A stretch of 64,000 nt of DNA, from assembly GCA_037833965.1 (NCBI GenBank), contig AP031352.1, positions 13,372,501-13,436,500 of the forward strand. Reading direction: 5' to 3'. The DNA is from Marchantia polymorpha subsp. ruderalis. Taxonomy: Eukaryota; Streptophyta; Marchantiopsida; Marchantiales; Marchantiaceae. Numbering within the stretch: position 1 is the stretch's first letter; the number at the start of each line of letters is the position of its first letter. The notes under the pieces are model-generated. The model saw only the letters and a list, made by a program, of their open reading frames with translations, was not told the DNA's origin and made no database searches. Below, one piece after another: positions 10,749 to 22,126 of this stretch. A program made the translations under genes and the position numbers.

Positions 10749-12195
10749 TCAAGTTTCGGTTGTGACACTTGAGTAGAAGTAAGATATTGAACGTCGCCGA
10801 CTTTTAAACATGCCGGATTTCTTGGTGGATTGCTTTGAACCGACACGATATGTATTCAAGCTGCGAGAAGGATGGAAGTAAATTTCGAACTGTGCCAAGC
10901 CTTGGCAGGCGGTGACTGCACGTACTTGCATGTACAGTCACAAGTGGTATCGGTCTTTTCTTTTGAGCTGGATATGACCTGTGGTAAGATTACCCTTCCG
11001 TGGTAAGATTCTGTCTCTTCTGTCGGAAGCTTGGGAAGGATGGTTATGAGACTACGGTCCAGCATGGGAGGGAACTGAATCGTTATCCAACTCAGTAGTT
11101 TTGCAAGATACTCTGTTCTTCTGGATCTGGATTGAGCGTCTGGATCCTGCGTTACATGGCACTCAGGAGTCGTGAATCTGGGCAAATACTTGACAGCCTT
11201 CTATCTCAAACACATACGCGACAGTCTCCCCGTCGGTTGACCACATGGCCGTCGTGACGATTTGAAGTGATGGATTCCTTCGAAGGAATCCAATCACTTC
11301 AAATCTCTTCGTTGAACACTAACAAGGAAATCGCATCAGATGACGCACTCTGTCTCGTAGTGTACGATATGAAGAAGAGCAATAGATCTTTCACCAAACT
11401 GGACTTAATCTTAAGCTTTGAGAATTGTGCATCGATCAAAATAGCCACCAGTTGGTGTCCCGTTCTTCGGCGGACTTTCGCTGAATGTTATTTCTCATTT
11501 GTGTTGGTAAAACCCAAGCCCGCAACACTTCGCCGTGGCAGATCGCAACGCAGCAACCAACATGTCTCCAAGCCATGTACTTGTCATGGGTCTGGTCTAA
11601 GTCCACTTGAAAGGGCTAACAGGCATCGTTCAATCTAGCTTCGAAGGATAGTCTGCAATTCCACCCGGAGTTTGGAGTCCGAGCTTTACGGAAGTACAGA
11701 CAGACAATTATCTGAGTCACCTAGAAATGCGTAGTATGAACAATGGTTCTAACGCTTTGCTGCTTGTCCTTGTTTGGTTTTTTCTCACGTAACTGTGGCT
11801 GTTCTGCCGTGTCGATGGCTGAACGATGCTCGTGTCACGATCGCTACGACTGATAAAATCCTCGTTAGCGGCCTTGGTACCTTGGATTGTCCCTTGAAGT
11901 TGCTCTGCGTCGAGATACTGGCAAGTATGGGCTCACCACACAGGCCCAGGCACCGCTTTGTCGCCGGTAAAGCTGGGCACCACTTGAACGTGTATAGATG
12001 CGCTACGACATCGGGCGCCATCGTCGATACCTTACCAGGGCTGCAAGTCTTCTGCACAGCCCGATAAGCGCGACGAGTCTCCCGAATGAGCAGAACCTGA
12101 TCATCAGATGTAAGATTGAAGAGCCCCATCGCAGTTTCTCGTCTGGGGAAGAGCACAATCCATCCAGGATAAAGTGCACATTCACAAGGAGAATT
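10749..12195 (-). CDS. Probable multi-exon gene, unrecognised (exon models uncertain)
   Basis: Several minus-strand stretches look coding although no long ORF spans them. The segment 12195 to 12036 (following a TAG acceptor, before a GTAAGG donor) reads CECALYPGWIVLFPRRETAM and onward to QVLLIRETRRAYRAVQKTC. The next, 12002 to about 11937, reads HLYTFKWCPALPATKRC. Around 11615-11510 it reads KYMAWRHVGCCVAICHGEV. Around 11308-11170 it reads IVTTAMWSTDGETVAYVFEI, running through the 47-bp palindrome. Around 11150-10985 it reads RRTEYLAKLLSWITIQFPPM. An open tail follows at 10931-10749. Junctions between some segments need introns shorter than 50 nt or break frame, so either my models are wrong or the gene is decaying. 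I do not recognise the protein. Confidence 0.35.
11259..11305. repeat. 47-bp near-perfect palindrome
   Basis: The sequence from GATTTGAAGTGATGG to CCAATCACTTCAAATC folds on itself around TTCGAA with only one unpaired base. It can form a cruciform in DNA or a hairpin in RNA. It lies inside the presumed minus-strand coding region, where it reads in frame. Confidence 0.85.
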
Positions 12196-12837
12196 CTACA
12201 CCAGGACGACAAGGAAGCCACGTGGCTCTTGCATTGGCAAGCTCCTTCGGCATCCCGAACCTCATCGCTGCTGAAAGAACATTCCAGCTACGAGTAGCAT
12301 ACGGAACGCTACTCTAATAGGATATAGAACCGATACGGACTAGCAAGGCCTCGATCCTGCGGATGCTCGCTCGAAGATCCGATCGACTCAGAGAACCCTC
12401 TCGTCCATGTGGACTAGAAAGAGCTGCTCCAGAAAAGCGAGGAAACCTCCAACAATGTCGAAGAAGTCTGTAGTCCTCATCGAGGGTGCGCTGATCAAGC
12501 TCGTTGCCCGTCATTGTAGACAGGTTTGCACTCGCACTCACCCCCAAACGGTAAAATTACTCCATCGAAAAATATACCCATACCCTCGGAGACCGGACTG
12601 TGGGAACCGATCCCGGTGTGTCGGTCATGATCGTGTGCACTAAGTGTTGATGCGGTTCGCATGTGAGGAGTGAGCATTGCGCAGTTACAGTTCGGAGTCT
12701 TTGGGAAATTGTGATCTGGGAAGGGAATCATCGCCGTCTTTGTCCCGACCGAGACGTCCCGGCGATGACCGTTGGCCAGATCAGGCTCCCCGAGACGGAA
12801 AACAAATCCTCCATCAATTCGAAATAGTTGCGCGCCC

Positions 12838-12861
12838 GCTCCAGCTCCAGCTCCAGCTCCC
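12838..12861. repeat. AGCTCC microsatellite
   Basis: Four tandem copies of a 6-bp unit (GCTCCA) in an otherwise GC-rich stretch. No gene is assigned here. Confidence 0.7.
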
Positions 12862-13192
12862 GCGGCAGGTCCGGAGGGTGCGAGAGGAAGCACCGTCGTT
12901 GCGGGTTTGTCTCTAGTCCATGGCTTGGGTTGATTCGCCGTCCCCGTCTGCGAGCTGGATCGTGAAGGAATCAGCCCAATCTCACCAGCGGCCGGTGATG
13001 AGAAGATCTCCTGTGTCGCGAAATGGAAGAAATTGAGAAGGAGATGGAATCCGCTGATGCACGCGACGGTGATCCTGATTTGCACTGGTGCAGATGAATG
13101 ACATGGGGTTTGACAACAATACACGACACGAGCGTGAGATCCAGGACTCATATAGATTACTGGTCCGTCATAGAGGTGCACGAGAGTCATGA

Positions 13193-14169
13193 TCAGATGA
13201 TTTCCTGAACTGCATGTTCCACTGTTCTGTTCTGGATCTGGCGAATCAGGTCTTCAGATTTTCCAATTCCCAACTGTGATTGCTCAAGCTTCATCTTGAC
13301 ATAGTCCCACTCATTTCCTGCCGACAGACTGGGGTCAGAACTGGGCGTAGAAGTAGATTTAGTCGTTTCCTCTGTTAGCTCTAAGCATTCTTTGTCGCGC
13401 CACAGGCTCGAGTCAAAGTCTACACCAGGAAATGATCGACAGTTTCAGAATATGAAGCGCTCCGGAGAAAGAAGCATCAGTTTTGCCTGCACCCTTCAAG
13501 TTCGGGTCATTAAAATTTGCCCGGCAGTCTAGGTCGTTCCTCTGGACGTGAAAGGACTGAAAGCGAGTTCCAGCCATCCAGACAGCACGAGTGGATTTCT
13601 GGTGTTCCTGTACGCGGTCAGTCGGTGCCGTGAAGAATATATCTCACCTGGAAAAGTGAATATTTGGTTACCCTTCGTCGAATGCTGCGCTGACAAAAAG
13701 TGAAGCTGAAGTGGCGAGTTTGTCGATGGCTGTACGGTTAAAAACTCTCGGAAGAACGGTCTTTCCAGCTATCGCATGCCGCCATTCCTCTCCGATTCTA
13801 GCAAAAGCAAGTGCGTACGATGCTCAAATGGGGGATGACTCACACATTCACAGAATCTATCTCAACCTGATACGAGGCAGGTGATGATCATCAGTCTGGA
13901 GACTTTCTCTCCGATGTTCTGCTTTTGGTGGACGTCAAAACTCTGTCATGATTATTAATGACCAACCGTCGATCATCTCATCACAGCGCAGTATGGATGA
14001 AAAGTGTCAGCATGAATGAAAGCATATTTCAGTGCGTTCCACTGTCAAACCATGTAAACGTGGTGGTTGCCACGAACCTTCCGAAAGAAAATTTTTAGAG
14101 AAGCCTTGGATAAGCGTTTCATCCTGGCATGCCTTATCATCAGTGTCCTATCATCCTGACGCACATCCT
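13193..14169 (-). CDS. Unrecognised multi-exon gene, 3' part
   Basis: Six small exons on the minus strand read as continuous protein. They are 14169-14078 (ends IFFRK), 14041-13985 (WNALKYAFIHADTFHPYC), 13942-13867 (FDVHQKQNIGEKVSRLMI), 13822-13672 (YALAFARIGEEWRHAIAGK), about 13642-13493 (FFTAPTDRVQEHQKSTRAVW) and 13419-13193 (ends HAVQEII, then TGA). Five of the acceptors and all donors follow GT-AG, and most phases match: 14078/14041, 13985/13942, 13867/13822 and 13493/13419. The junction 13672/13642 does not keep frame: the natural acceptor adds an in-frame TGA. This suggests either an unusual splice or a damaged gene. The 5' exons upstream of 14169 were not found. I do not recognise the family; there are no obvious domain motifs. 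Confidence 0.5.
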
Positions 14170-16630
14170 CTGTAGCATTCAGGTGTGGGGCAGGTGAGAG
14201 TAGAGCACATTGTGACGATCTCATGCAACGTGATCATAGCAAAGCTTAAAGGACTGGATTCAATGTCCGGCGAAAGGGATTTTCATTTGTATAATTTGTA
14301 TTCATTCAATTTTTGAGCAGCAAGCTGCTGAAAAAGAGAGCTATGACGCGACGAAGTTGTGTATCGATCCGTGTTCTCCGCCTTGTGCGATAGACCTTGT
14401 AAATATATTATCTTTAATCTCTATTATATATTTGAATATATGTGTATACATCTCGTGATATGCAGGTTGCGTTCAATATTCAGCTGAATTAGCCATGTGA
14501 TGAGAATGAACATAGAACCCTCAATAGCATTAGGGTGAGACAAAAAATTTCACATTGGAACTGCCTAAAAAACCACGTGCAGAAAAAAATGCTGGGAACT
14601 TCAATGCTTTAAGATGATATTAAATTAATAAGCTTCTGAGTCAACGAGTTTCCTTATGGACAAGGTCGTGTACACGCCAATATGGAGTCCCAAATGTACT
14701 GGTAGGTACTGTAGGATATGCAGTTCCTTTTAACACCTGTACACTGCTTCGGTGCTTGACAACCCTCCCAAATTATCGCGACGGATTTGAAGAGTTGCCC
14801 AACCCGGCTTTCAAAATTTACCGATCACTCGTTATCACCTGCAGTAAGGAAAGTACGATGACGGTCAAAATTTCCAATCGCCTGATAAATGCCGTGAAGG
14901 AAATCTACACAAGAAGTTAGTAAGTATTATGTTGCGCAGTCTGCTGTGCCGACGGCCAAGTTATTTGGGGTCTAGCTTTCATGTCGAGGCTACCATTCAT
15001 TGGTGGTGTGACCCTCTCGCAGTTGATGGTCTGCAGAACTGGTGATGTACATAAAATCGGCTGGCCCTCTGGTGACTTTTACTTCCGATTTCGACAGACT
15101 GGACTAATTCGGGCTTGTTCACGGACGCAATGTCGACGACTGTGCAGGGCTTCGAAAACACAGACAGCTGGATCTAGTAGGCTCCAGATTTGCCTCCGGG
15201 GAGAATCAGTGAAAAGACGTCGTGCAGGCTCCAGGATGATGCATGCGGTTCCTACAGCAGCTTTGCTGCAGACGAGATATTTGAACCAAGTGGTATGTAT
15301 GCCAAACAAGGCATTCACTTAGAGGAAGCTTCAGGTGCTCCCGGCCAAGTACCACTGCTAGAATCTTGTCGATTTCGCGGGCTCTATGATTCTTCCATCC
15401 TTGTTAGGGAACCATGAATCGAACTCCACGTATCCGCCAGCGAGTAAGACGAGAAGAGAAGCCTCGCGCATTTTGCACGATAATTCTGCTCAGTCTTCAC
15501 TGCATGCTCCACAAGTTCTCTCGTTCCATGATGTGCCTGTCCATGGTCATATTCCTTTTCCACCAGCATCCTCTCGAATCGAGGGCCGGCGACCTTAGCT
15601 CGCCGGTAAGTTAGGTTCAGACAAACCGGCCTCGCATCCTCGTCTCCTGGAAGCATCGGCTATAGCATTTGTCCGACATGTGCCCATGTCCTGCCGGCTA
15701 ACTTTCCCGGGCCGGTGGAGTTCCCCAGTCTCGGCCCGGCTTGGAGGCGTCGGGAAGTTGTTATGTGGGTTGAAGAAGTTGTTTTATCGGGCCATAGCTG
15801 CTGACCGAGAAGGACGGAATGCTTGATGGCAGGATGGCAACATGTTCGGCCACGTGGGTTCTTCAGAACAGCCTTCCCAACAAGCAATCGGTCGAAGTTC
15901 TGCAGCATGGGATCCTAACTAGACCTTCTAAAAACTATAGAAATTAAGAATATAAATGAAAAAGCTCTGCACACACTGTGGTGCGCTGATTATGGCTTGT
16001 GATGCCACCTCGGCAGACACATGGAGCTGCGCCACGTGGTGCATCGACAGGTTCGTTCAACTCGACGGAGTCCCAGTTGTCCGCTGAATGCCGGCATCGC
16101 TTCATCGCCCGGCTGGCGGACCTGTTCCCGACTCTCGTTCCGGTCTCGGAGGTCGATGCCCGGTCAGACGGGTGATCTCAGGCCGTAGATGAAGCACTCC
16201 GACGGTCGAAAGACACCGGAACGCGGGGCCCTGGTCGTGGGAGAAGTCGCGACGACGGACGGGAAGCGGGAACACGGCGGACGCCGAGGGACAGGTCAGC
16301 GACGGAGAGTCGGGCGACAGCGGTGTTCAAAGAGAGGGGGGCGAGGCCGAGAAAGCAGTGGAGACATGAGCCGGGCGATGGCAATTGCGCCGTGATCGTG
16401 ATCGTTTCGCTACAATTCAAAGCGTGAGGAGTACGAAGCGCTCGAGCGCTGCGCGACAGGCTGCCGTCGCGAGTCGAGTGACGACGAACCGTCCCCGCGC
16501 ACTGACTGTTTGGTGCCCCTTTGTGTGTGTGCGTGCCTGTGTCTATTTTTGCTCTTGCACTGCAGCGCCCAGAGCCGAGGAGGAGCATCTCGTCGCGTCC
16601 TGCGGGAGTCGGATTGCTTTCGGAGCTTTC
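14170..16630. other. Intergenic or missing 5' exons, nothing recognised
   Basis: The 5' exons of the minus-strand gene ending at 13193 should lie here but I could not identify them. From about 15600 the DNA becomes GC- and CpG-richer toward the transporter promoter. Open frames in this stretch show no family resemblance. Confidence 0.5.
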
Positions 16631-16636
16631 CGTGGG

Positions 16637-16644
16637 TTATAAAG
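16637..16644 (+). promoter_or_regulatory. TATA box of the transporter gene
   Basis: TTATAAAG lies about 310 bp before the start codon in a GC-rich setting. Transcription would then start near 16665-16675, giving a 5' UTR of roughly 280 nt. This is inferred from sequence only. Confidence 0.45.
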
Positions 16645-16951
16645 CCCCCGACGCTCTCCTCCGATCCATCCGCGGAAGTATCTCGGATCCGCGCTCTTCA
16701 GCAGCATCTCCGGCCTTATCTTCCGAACCATCACAAGCCGAGAGTGTAACGCTTGTGTGCATGAATTGTGAGCTGGAATGCTGTCTGCCGGTTTGTTAGT
16801 GGCATTAGCTGACGCTGTGTGAGACGGTTTGTTCTTGAGCCCGAGAAATCGCATGATCTTACGAGAAAGAACGAGCTCGTTCATAACGAAATCCCGTAGA
16901 CTCGCAAGGAGTTGAAGTGAGCACTCGAAGGGGTGAACTGGGAGAGGAGAG

Positions 16952-19900
16952 ATGGAGGCCATTACTGGTCTAGCTCAAAGTAAGAGAAATGGGAAAAACG
17001 AATCGCCCTGGGTCTCTGTTTTCAATCTCTGTAATGCTGCCATCGGAGCTGGAGTGCTTTCCTTCCCATACGGTTTCAGGTGGGTGATCTTCCAGCCGCG
17101 CCATTCAGCGGATTCCATCCGCATTCCTTCCTTCACTTGTATTGGATCAGTTGATGACCGTATTCTCCTGGAACGACTTTTTGGTGCTCTTGTTTGAATA
17201 TGAGGCAAGGGACTCGGTGTGAGCTGCCGTCATCGAAATCAGCTGAATGCTTTCATATCCTCATTTTTAATTTTCAGCATAGTATGACACAAAATACTGT
17301 GAGAATCTGAAGGAATCTCTTGAAGAGTGCTGCCCAAGAGCCCCAAGATTTCAGTCGGTTGTCTCAGATGAAAGAGCATCCTTTTCCCTTGGAGACAAAG
17401 GATAGAACTAATCTGGTCCGGTTCCATAGTCCAATCAATCGCATGCTATTTTGACAGTGCCTTTGTAGCTTGGAGAGTTCAAATTCCTAACTTCACACGG
17501 TTTACTCTTCACTGCTTATAGGAAACAGGAACCTCTATTGTGAAAGTATCGTTGTGGAATCATGCCCTTTGAGTTGATCTCCGTTAAACCCGACGGGTCT
17601 AGCTGATACTTAAAACTTTTTCCCGTGCCCCTCAAGGAACACAACAATATTTGGACCCCACCAGCAAGGCCAAGCTGACACCATAGCCAATCTTATGTGA
17701 ATTTGTCCTACGTCGGGTCAATTATTAATGTAGCGTAGTCTCCTGCTCCGGGGGTGAATTTTAAGTAGGGAGGCTTTTGGCAGAATGTAAGGAAAGTCGC
17801 ATCGAGGATGAATGTCTGTAATTTGAATGGAAGAGTTTTGGTGTCGTAGCACATACGTCGATTTCAGAATTTTAACAAGTTTTCCGATGGTGTGCGCAGG
17901 CAAACCGGTGTTGTGGGAGGTTTATTTTTCACGGGTATTATTTGGGTTATCGAGGTTTTTGCTTTGTGCCTCCTAGTTAGAGTTGCAGAAAAATATAACT
18001 CGCAATCTTATCAGGTAAAGTTTTTGTGCGAAAAGTGTCATTTCAAATTTCCTTACTTTTTGTCCAGTATGGTCTCGTTAACTTTGAAACTCCTTCTTTC
18101 GATTTATGCCAAATTTCTTGTAACAACAGAAGACAATGATTGGCATGTTTGCAAAAGCTTGTACCATGCATTCTCCCATGATTATCGTTTGTCAGGTTTT
18201 TGATCAGATTACGGTTGATTCACAAGTTCAATTTAAGGCTCGTCATGATGCGCTTATTTGTTGCCAACGGCTTGTTGTCCATGGTTGTACTGTACTGTTA
18301 ATAGCTCGCAGTTTTATCGTATACTGATATAATTTTCTTGCAAGAGGGGCTTATGAATTAAGTTTGTTATCTCAACAAACGATTCTGCTCCAAAACCGTT
18401 CTCGATACTAACGATATTTCTTAGAGCCGTCCTAGCTCTTGGCCAGAATTTGTTATCTCAACAAATGAGGCTGTAACGATGTATGAATAATTTATGCTTG
18501 TTGGATGCTTAGACTGCAGGGTTGTAGTTCTGACGGCTCGTAGAGCAACTGGCCCCAAGAAAATCTGGCACTAATAACTGCGTGCCTTTTACAGCAATTG
18601 GTACTCTCAGTACTCGGGTCCAAAATGGCTATTATCACTTCTGTGACCATGATCACATTCTTGATCGGGTCAATGATCTCCTACCTGATCATTACAGGTA
18701 CTCTCCTCAAAGCAGACATCAGTTCAGATATGACTGGATATTGGAGATCAAAGAAACCAAACCCTACAAGACATGAACTATTCTGGCACCAACACACAAG
18801 AGTTCACCGATCTGTGCCTTTTCCATCTATAAGACCCCACGTTGAAACCTGATTCTCACAACGACCGGATGAATCTTAACTGATCCAGCTGGTCGTAATG
18901 ATCCAACTGGCCGTAGTATGCATTTGACAATGGGTTTGGTTTTGTCTGGAACTTCTTGTTCTTCCTCCGAAGTCTCTGCCCAATCATTCTGTGGTTAGAA
19001 GGATAAGTTGTCGAGTGCATGAATCTACATAATCGTAGGCCCACTGGTCAAATTACTTGTACACGACCTTCAAGCAATTACTGCTGGCTGTGTCTCCTTC
19101 GTATACATAGTGAAAGGATTCGTGCGTTGAGATGGTCGCCTGAAACTTCCTCTTTCAGTCGCCTCACCTCTGCCTGCTGATTGGAAAAGCTGAAATTCTG
19201 ATAGATGTTTTGAGTCTGAGAAATGGGATGAGTCCTTACGTTTCTCCCACTAAAACTTGCATAATCGTTTCCAGCAAATGGTGCTTTCCGCCTTGGGGCC
19301 CAATATGGCTGTTCTTACTTCTTTGGTCATGCTCATTTTACTGTATGGTGGCGGTATCTCATATCTGCTCATCACAGGTAAACGTTAGTATTGTCGTCCT
19401 GCGTGTACTGGAAAATGCGTGCGCTAGCTGCTATTCCAGTACACGCACGATGTGCAGTAAGTAGACCCATATCCTCTCTTTGGAATTCCTTCTGTCAGCT
19501 AGCTCATCCAGCAAGATAGTCTTTTCAGCTGCTTCTTCCACGGACAGAGTTCACGTTATTGCTTGGCTGTATTTTCAGGAGATGTCTTCGAACCTGTTTT
19601 TGCTGATCTCTTTGGGGAGAGCTCATATTTGGCGAATCGCAGGCAATCAAACTCTCGACCTTGAAAATGGGAACTGGGGCCATTGAAAAGTATTCTACTA
19701 GAGTCACGCGATAGGGTCATTGGTTTTCTTTGAGGAATGTAGTCGCTTAGACGAACTTACGCAGTGAACATTTCAAAGACTTGTTCGTTACGTTTGATCA
19801 GTTTATCAATGGGGCTCGGATGAATGTGTGTCTGAAGCCTGATGAATTTTCATGCTTGTACTACAGAGTCGTGATACTCTTCTTTGCCTTCGTGGTGATC

Positions 19901-22126
19901 TTGCCACTGGCTATGAAGACCACCTTGAAAGCACTCAAATACAGCAGCGTTATATCAGTAAGTGTGCTTTCTCCATACGTGTTTCGGCCTTTCTTGGTTC
20001 ATGACGCTCTTATAGGCATATATTTTCTGGTCTTCTAACCTCCTATGTCCAGAACAATTGAATGTCTAAGATGGTCAAACAGAAGAAAAGACAGGAAACT
20101 TTGTGAGGACAGTGAAATCAAGAGGAGTTTCCAGAAGTGCTCTTACACGCTTATTCAGCACTATGTGCTCCCTTCTGAAGCAGCTAGTAAATTCTAGATA
20201 GCTGTTCGTACCTGCTCAATGGTAGATACAATTGTCAAAAGTTTACCATAAACCTTGCAACAAATCTCTCGGTCATTCACTTCATACCTCATGTTTCGAT
20301 GTTTAATGGAGTGCGCAGATCGTAATGCTCACGTACCTGACTATTGCGCTGGTGATTATTGGGATCAGCAGTCTGATCTCCAAGGGCTTTCCGTCTGATG
20401 TAAGATTGTTAAAATTCTTTTGTTGATTGTCAAATAAGTGTAACATAGTTTTTCATGACCATATAGTAAGATTGTAATCTTTTAGTATACGATATTGAAT
20501 TTCTTCTACCCTCCTCTCTGGTTCCTTAGCTGGCTACAGACCATACATCAAGTGAGTGCATGTGCTAAGAACTAATTGTTGCATCTCAGATATTGGTATG
20601 GCGAGCTGGACAGCATGCGTTCATAATCATAGACATCGTCGTCTTTGCCTTCCAGTGCCATATCCAGGTGAGTTTGAATGGTGAGGTCTGGCAGGCTCTT
20701 CTTTACAGTCAACTGTATGCTTGGTGCGGTTCAGAACTGACTGCAAGGTTTACAGTATCATTTCATTCTACGCTAACGTAGCTAGTTCGTGCCACAGGTT
20801 GTTCCGATTTTCGCCGAGCTTGCCGAAATGCCGAAACCCTTTTTCGGCAATGGAAAAGGGCCACTTGAGGAGCGCCTCCTGGATGATGAAGTTTTATCGC
20901 AAGTAACTTCTAGACAAAGATCAGAACGAGTGAAGAGGATGGATGCGGTTATTTTTGTGTCCATGTCAATCTGCCTCATCGGTTACTGCATGGTACCCTC
21001 TTACCACGATCTCTTTCAAAACTGGTGAAACTACTCATTGACTGTTCTCGCTCAACACGACCTGATTTCATCGCTCAATTGAGAATAGAGTGCTCTTGTC
21101 CTGAAAGTTCTCTTTTCACTGCGGACAGGTTGGAGAATTTGGATACCTGATTTTTCCAGATGTTGATAGCGACGTCTTGAAGAATTTCGGCAACGCCAAC
21201 GTGTTCATGAATTTTGCTCGCATCGGCATGGCTGTAGTAAGAAACTTACCTTACCGCTGGGTCTCTGGGTTCACTGCAAATATGTATTCTGGATGCCCTC
21301 CACTTCATGTCTGAAGTTGTCATCTTCTTTTTTCCAGTGAAGGCATCCCTCACACAAGGGGGGAAGTCAAGGGTATTTTTGAGGGGCTAGTTAGACATAT
21401 GGCAGTAGGAACCAATCAGAATACTCGTTTGTCTTGGCCCACGAATTTTTGTGATCGCTTTCTCACGCAGTTTATTTTCTGTATGTTTAACACAGGTAGC
21501 AATGGTCTGCTATCCACTGCAATCGCATCCTGCTCGATCAATTGTTGATGACGCTTACAAAGCAATATCCAAAGCACCTGTACATGCCTTCTCCTGGACA
21601 CGGCACATTGTAATTACTCTAATATTCTTCGTGTCCACTCTGGCCGTAGCACTCATCATAAGCGATCTCGGAACGGTATGGTCCCCATCCACGCGCATAC
21701 CATGTTTGTTATCTGTCAACAGAAAGGTCTGCCCCTATATGTCTGTGCTTACTGTAGTGAAATCTTCAAATCAAGCACTTGATGCTGTCAATCAAATATG
21801 CCTCAAATAACAGCTTTATCCATGTTACTTACACTTGTATGCATGAGCGGGTACAATTGCAGGTGTTCTCAATAGTGGGCTCCACAGGAGGTGTCATGGT
21901 TGTATTTATCATTCCTGGAGTACTTCTGATCAGAGGCATATACAGTCCACCCGTTGGATATGTTCAACAAACTATAGATGAAGAGGAGGCTGTGAAGCTG
22001 AGCACGAGCACGAGAACCGGATCCCAAAAGTGTGTACAAATTGTTGGAGGCACTCTAATCATAGCTTTTGGGTTGCTTATCTTTTCCGCCACATCCTATG
22101 TAACTGCCACAGGAATGATTAGCTAG
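16952..22126 (+). CDS. AAAP-family amino acid transporter (AVT6/SLC38-like)
   Basis: A 468-residue membrane transporter of the amino acid/auxin permease family; plant AVT6 and animal SLC38 relatives move neutral or acidic amino acids out of vacuoles or across membranes. Coding exons: 16952-17079, 17900-18014, one of 18595-18697 or 19275-19377, 19579-19642, 19867-19957, 20319-20399, 20590-20667, 20798-20992, 21129-21236, 21496-21675 and 21863-22126 (stop TAG). All phases join without a frame break. The N-terminus has the family hallmark NAAIGAGVLSFPYGFR, and at least ten hydrophobic segments follow, ending near TATGMIS. A hydrophilic loop around PKPFFGNGKGPLEERLLDD is encoded by the 20798 exon. 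The intron after 19642 has a GC donor (CAG|GCAATC). Exon 3 is duplicated and the two copies are mutually exclusive for frame. Substrate and membrane cannot be read from sequence. Confidence 0.9.
18595..18697 (+). other. Alternative exon 3a
   Basis: This 103-nt exon starts in phase 0 after TTTTACAG and ends in phase 1 before GTACTC. It encodes a membrane segment (QLVLSVLGSKMAIITS and on to SYLIIT). It shares 19 of 34 residues with exon 3b at 19275-19377. Confidence 0.85.
19275..19377 (+). other. Alternative exon 3b
   Basis: This 103-nt exon has the same length and phases as exon 3a and follows a CCAG acceptor, with a GTAAAC donor. It encodes the same membrane segment in another version (QMVLSALGPNMAVLTS and on to SYLLIT). 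Including both copies would add 206 nt and shift the frame, so only one can be used per mRNA. Confidence 0.85.

Noticed and set aside
12495-13190. 231-codon minus-strand frame with alanine-glycine repeat
   Set aside because: The Ala-Gly run is the reading of a 6-bp microsatellite, and the flanks have no recognisable domain. It may overlap UTR of the neighbouring minus-strand gene.
15406-15436. Possible tRNA T-arm-like GTTCGATTC on the minus strand
   Set aside because: No matching A box, acceptor stem or anticodon arm at the right distance.
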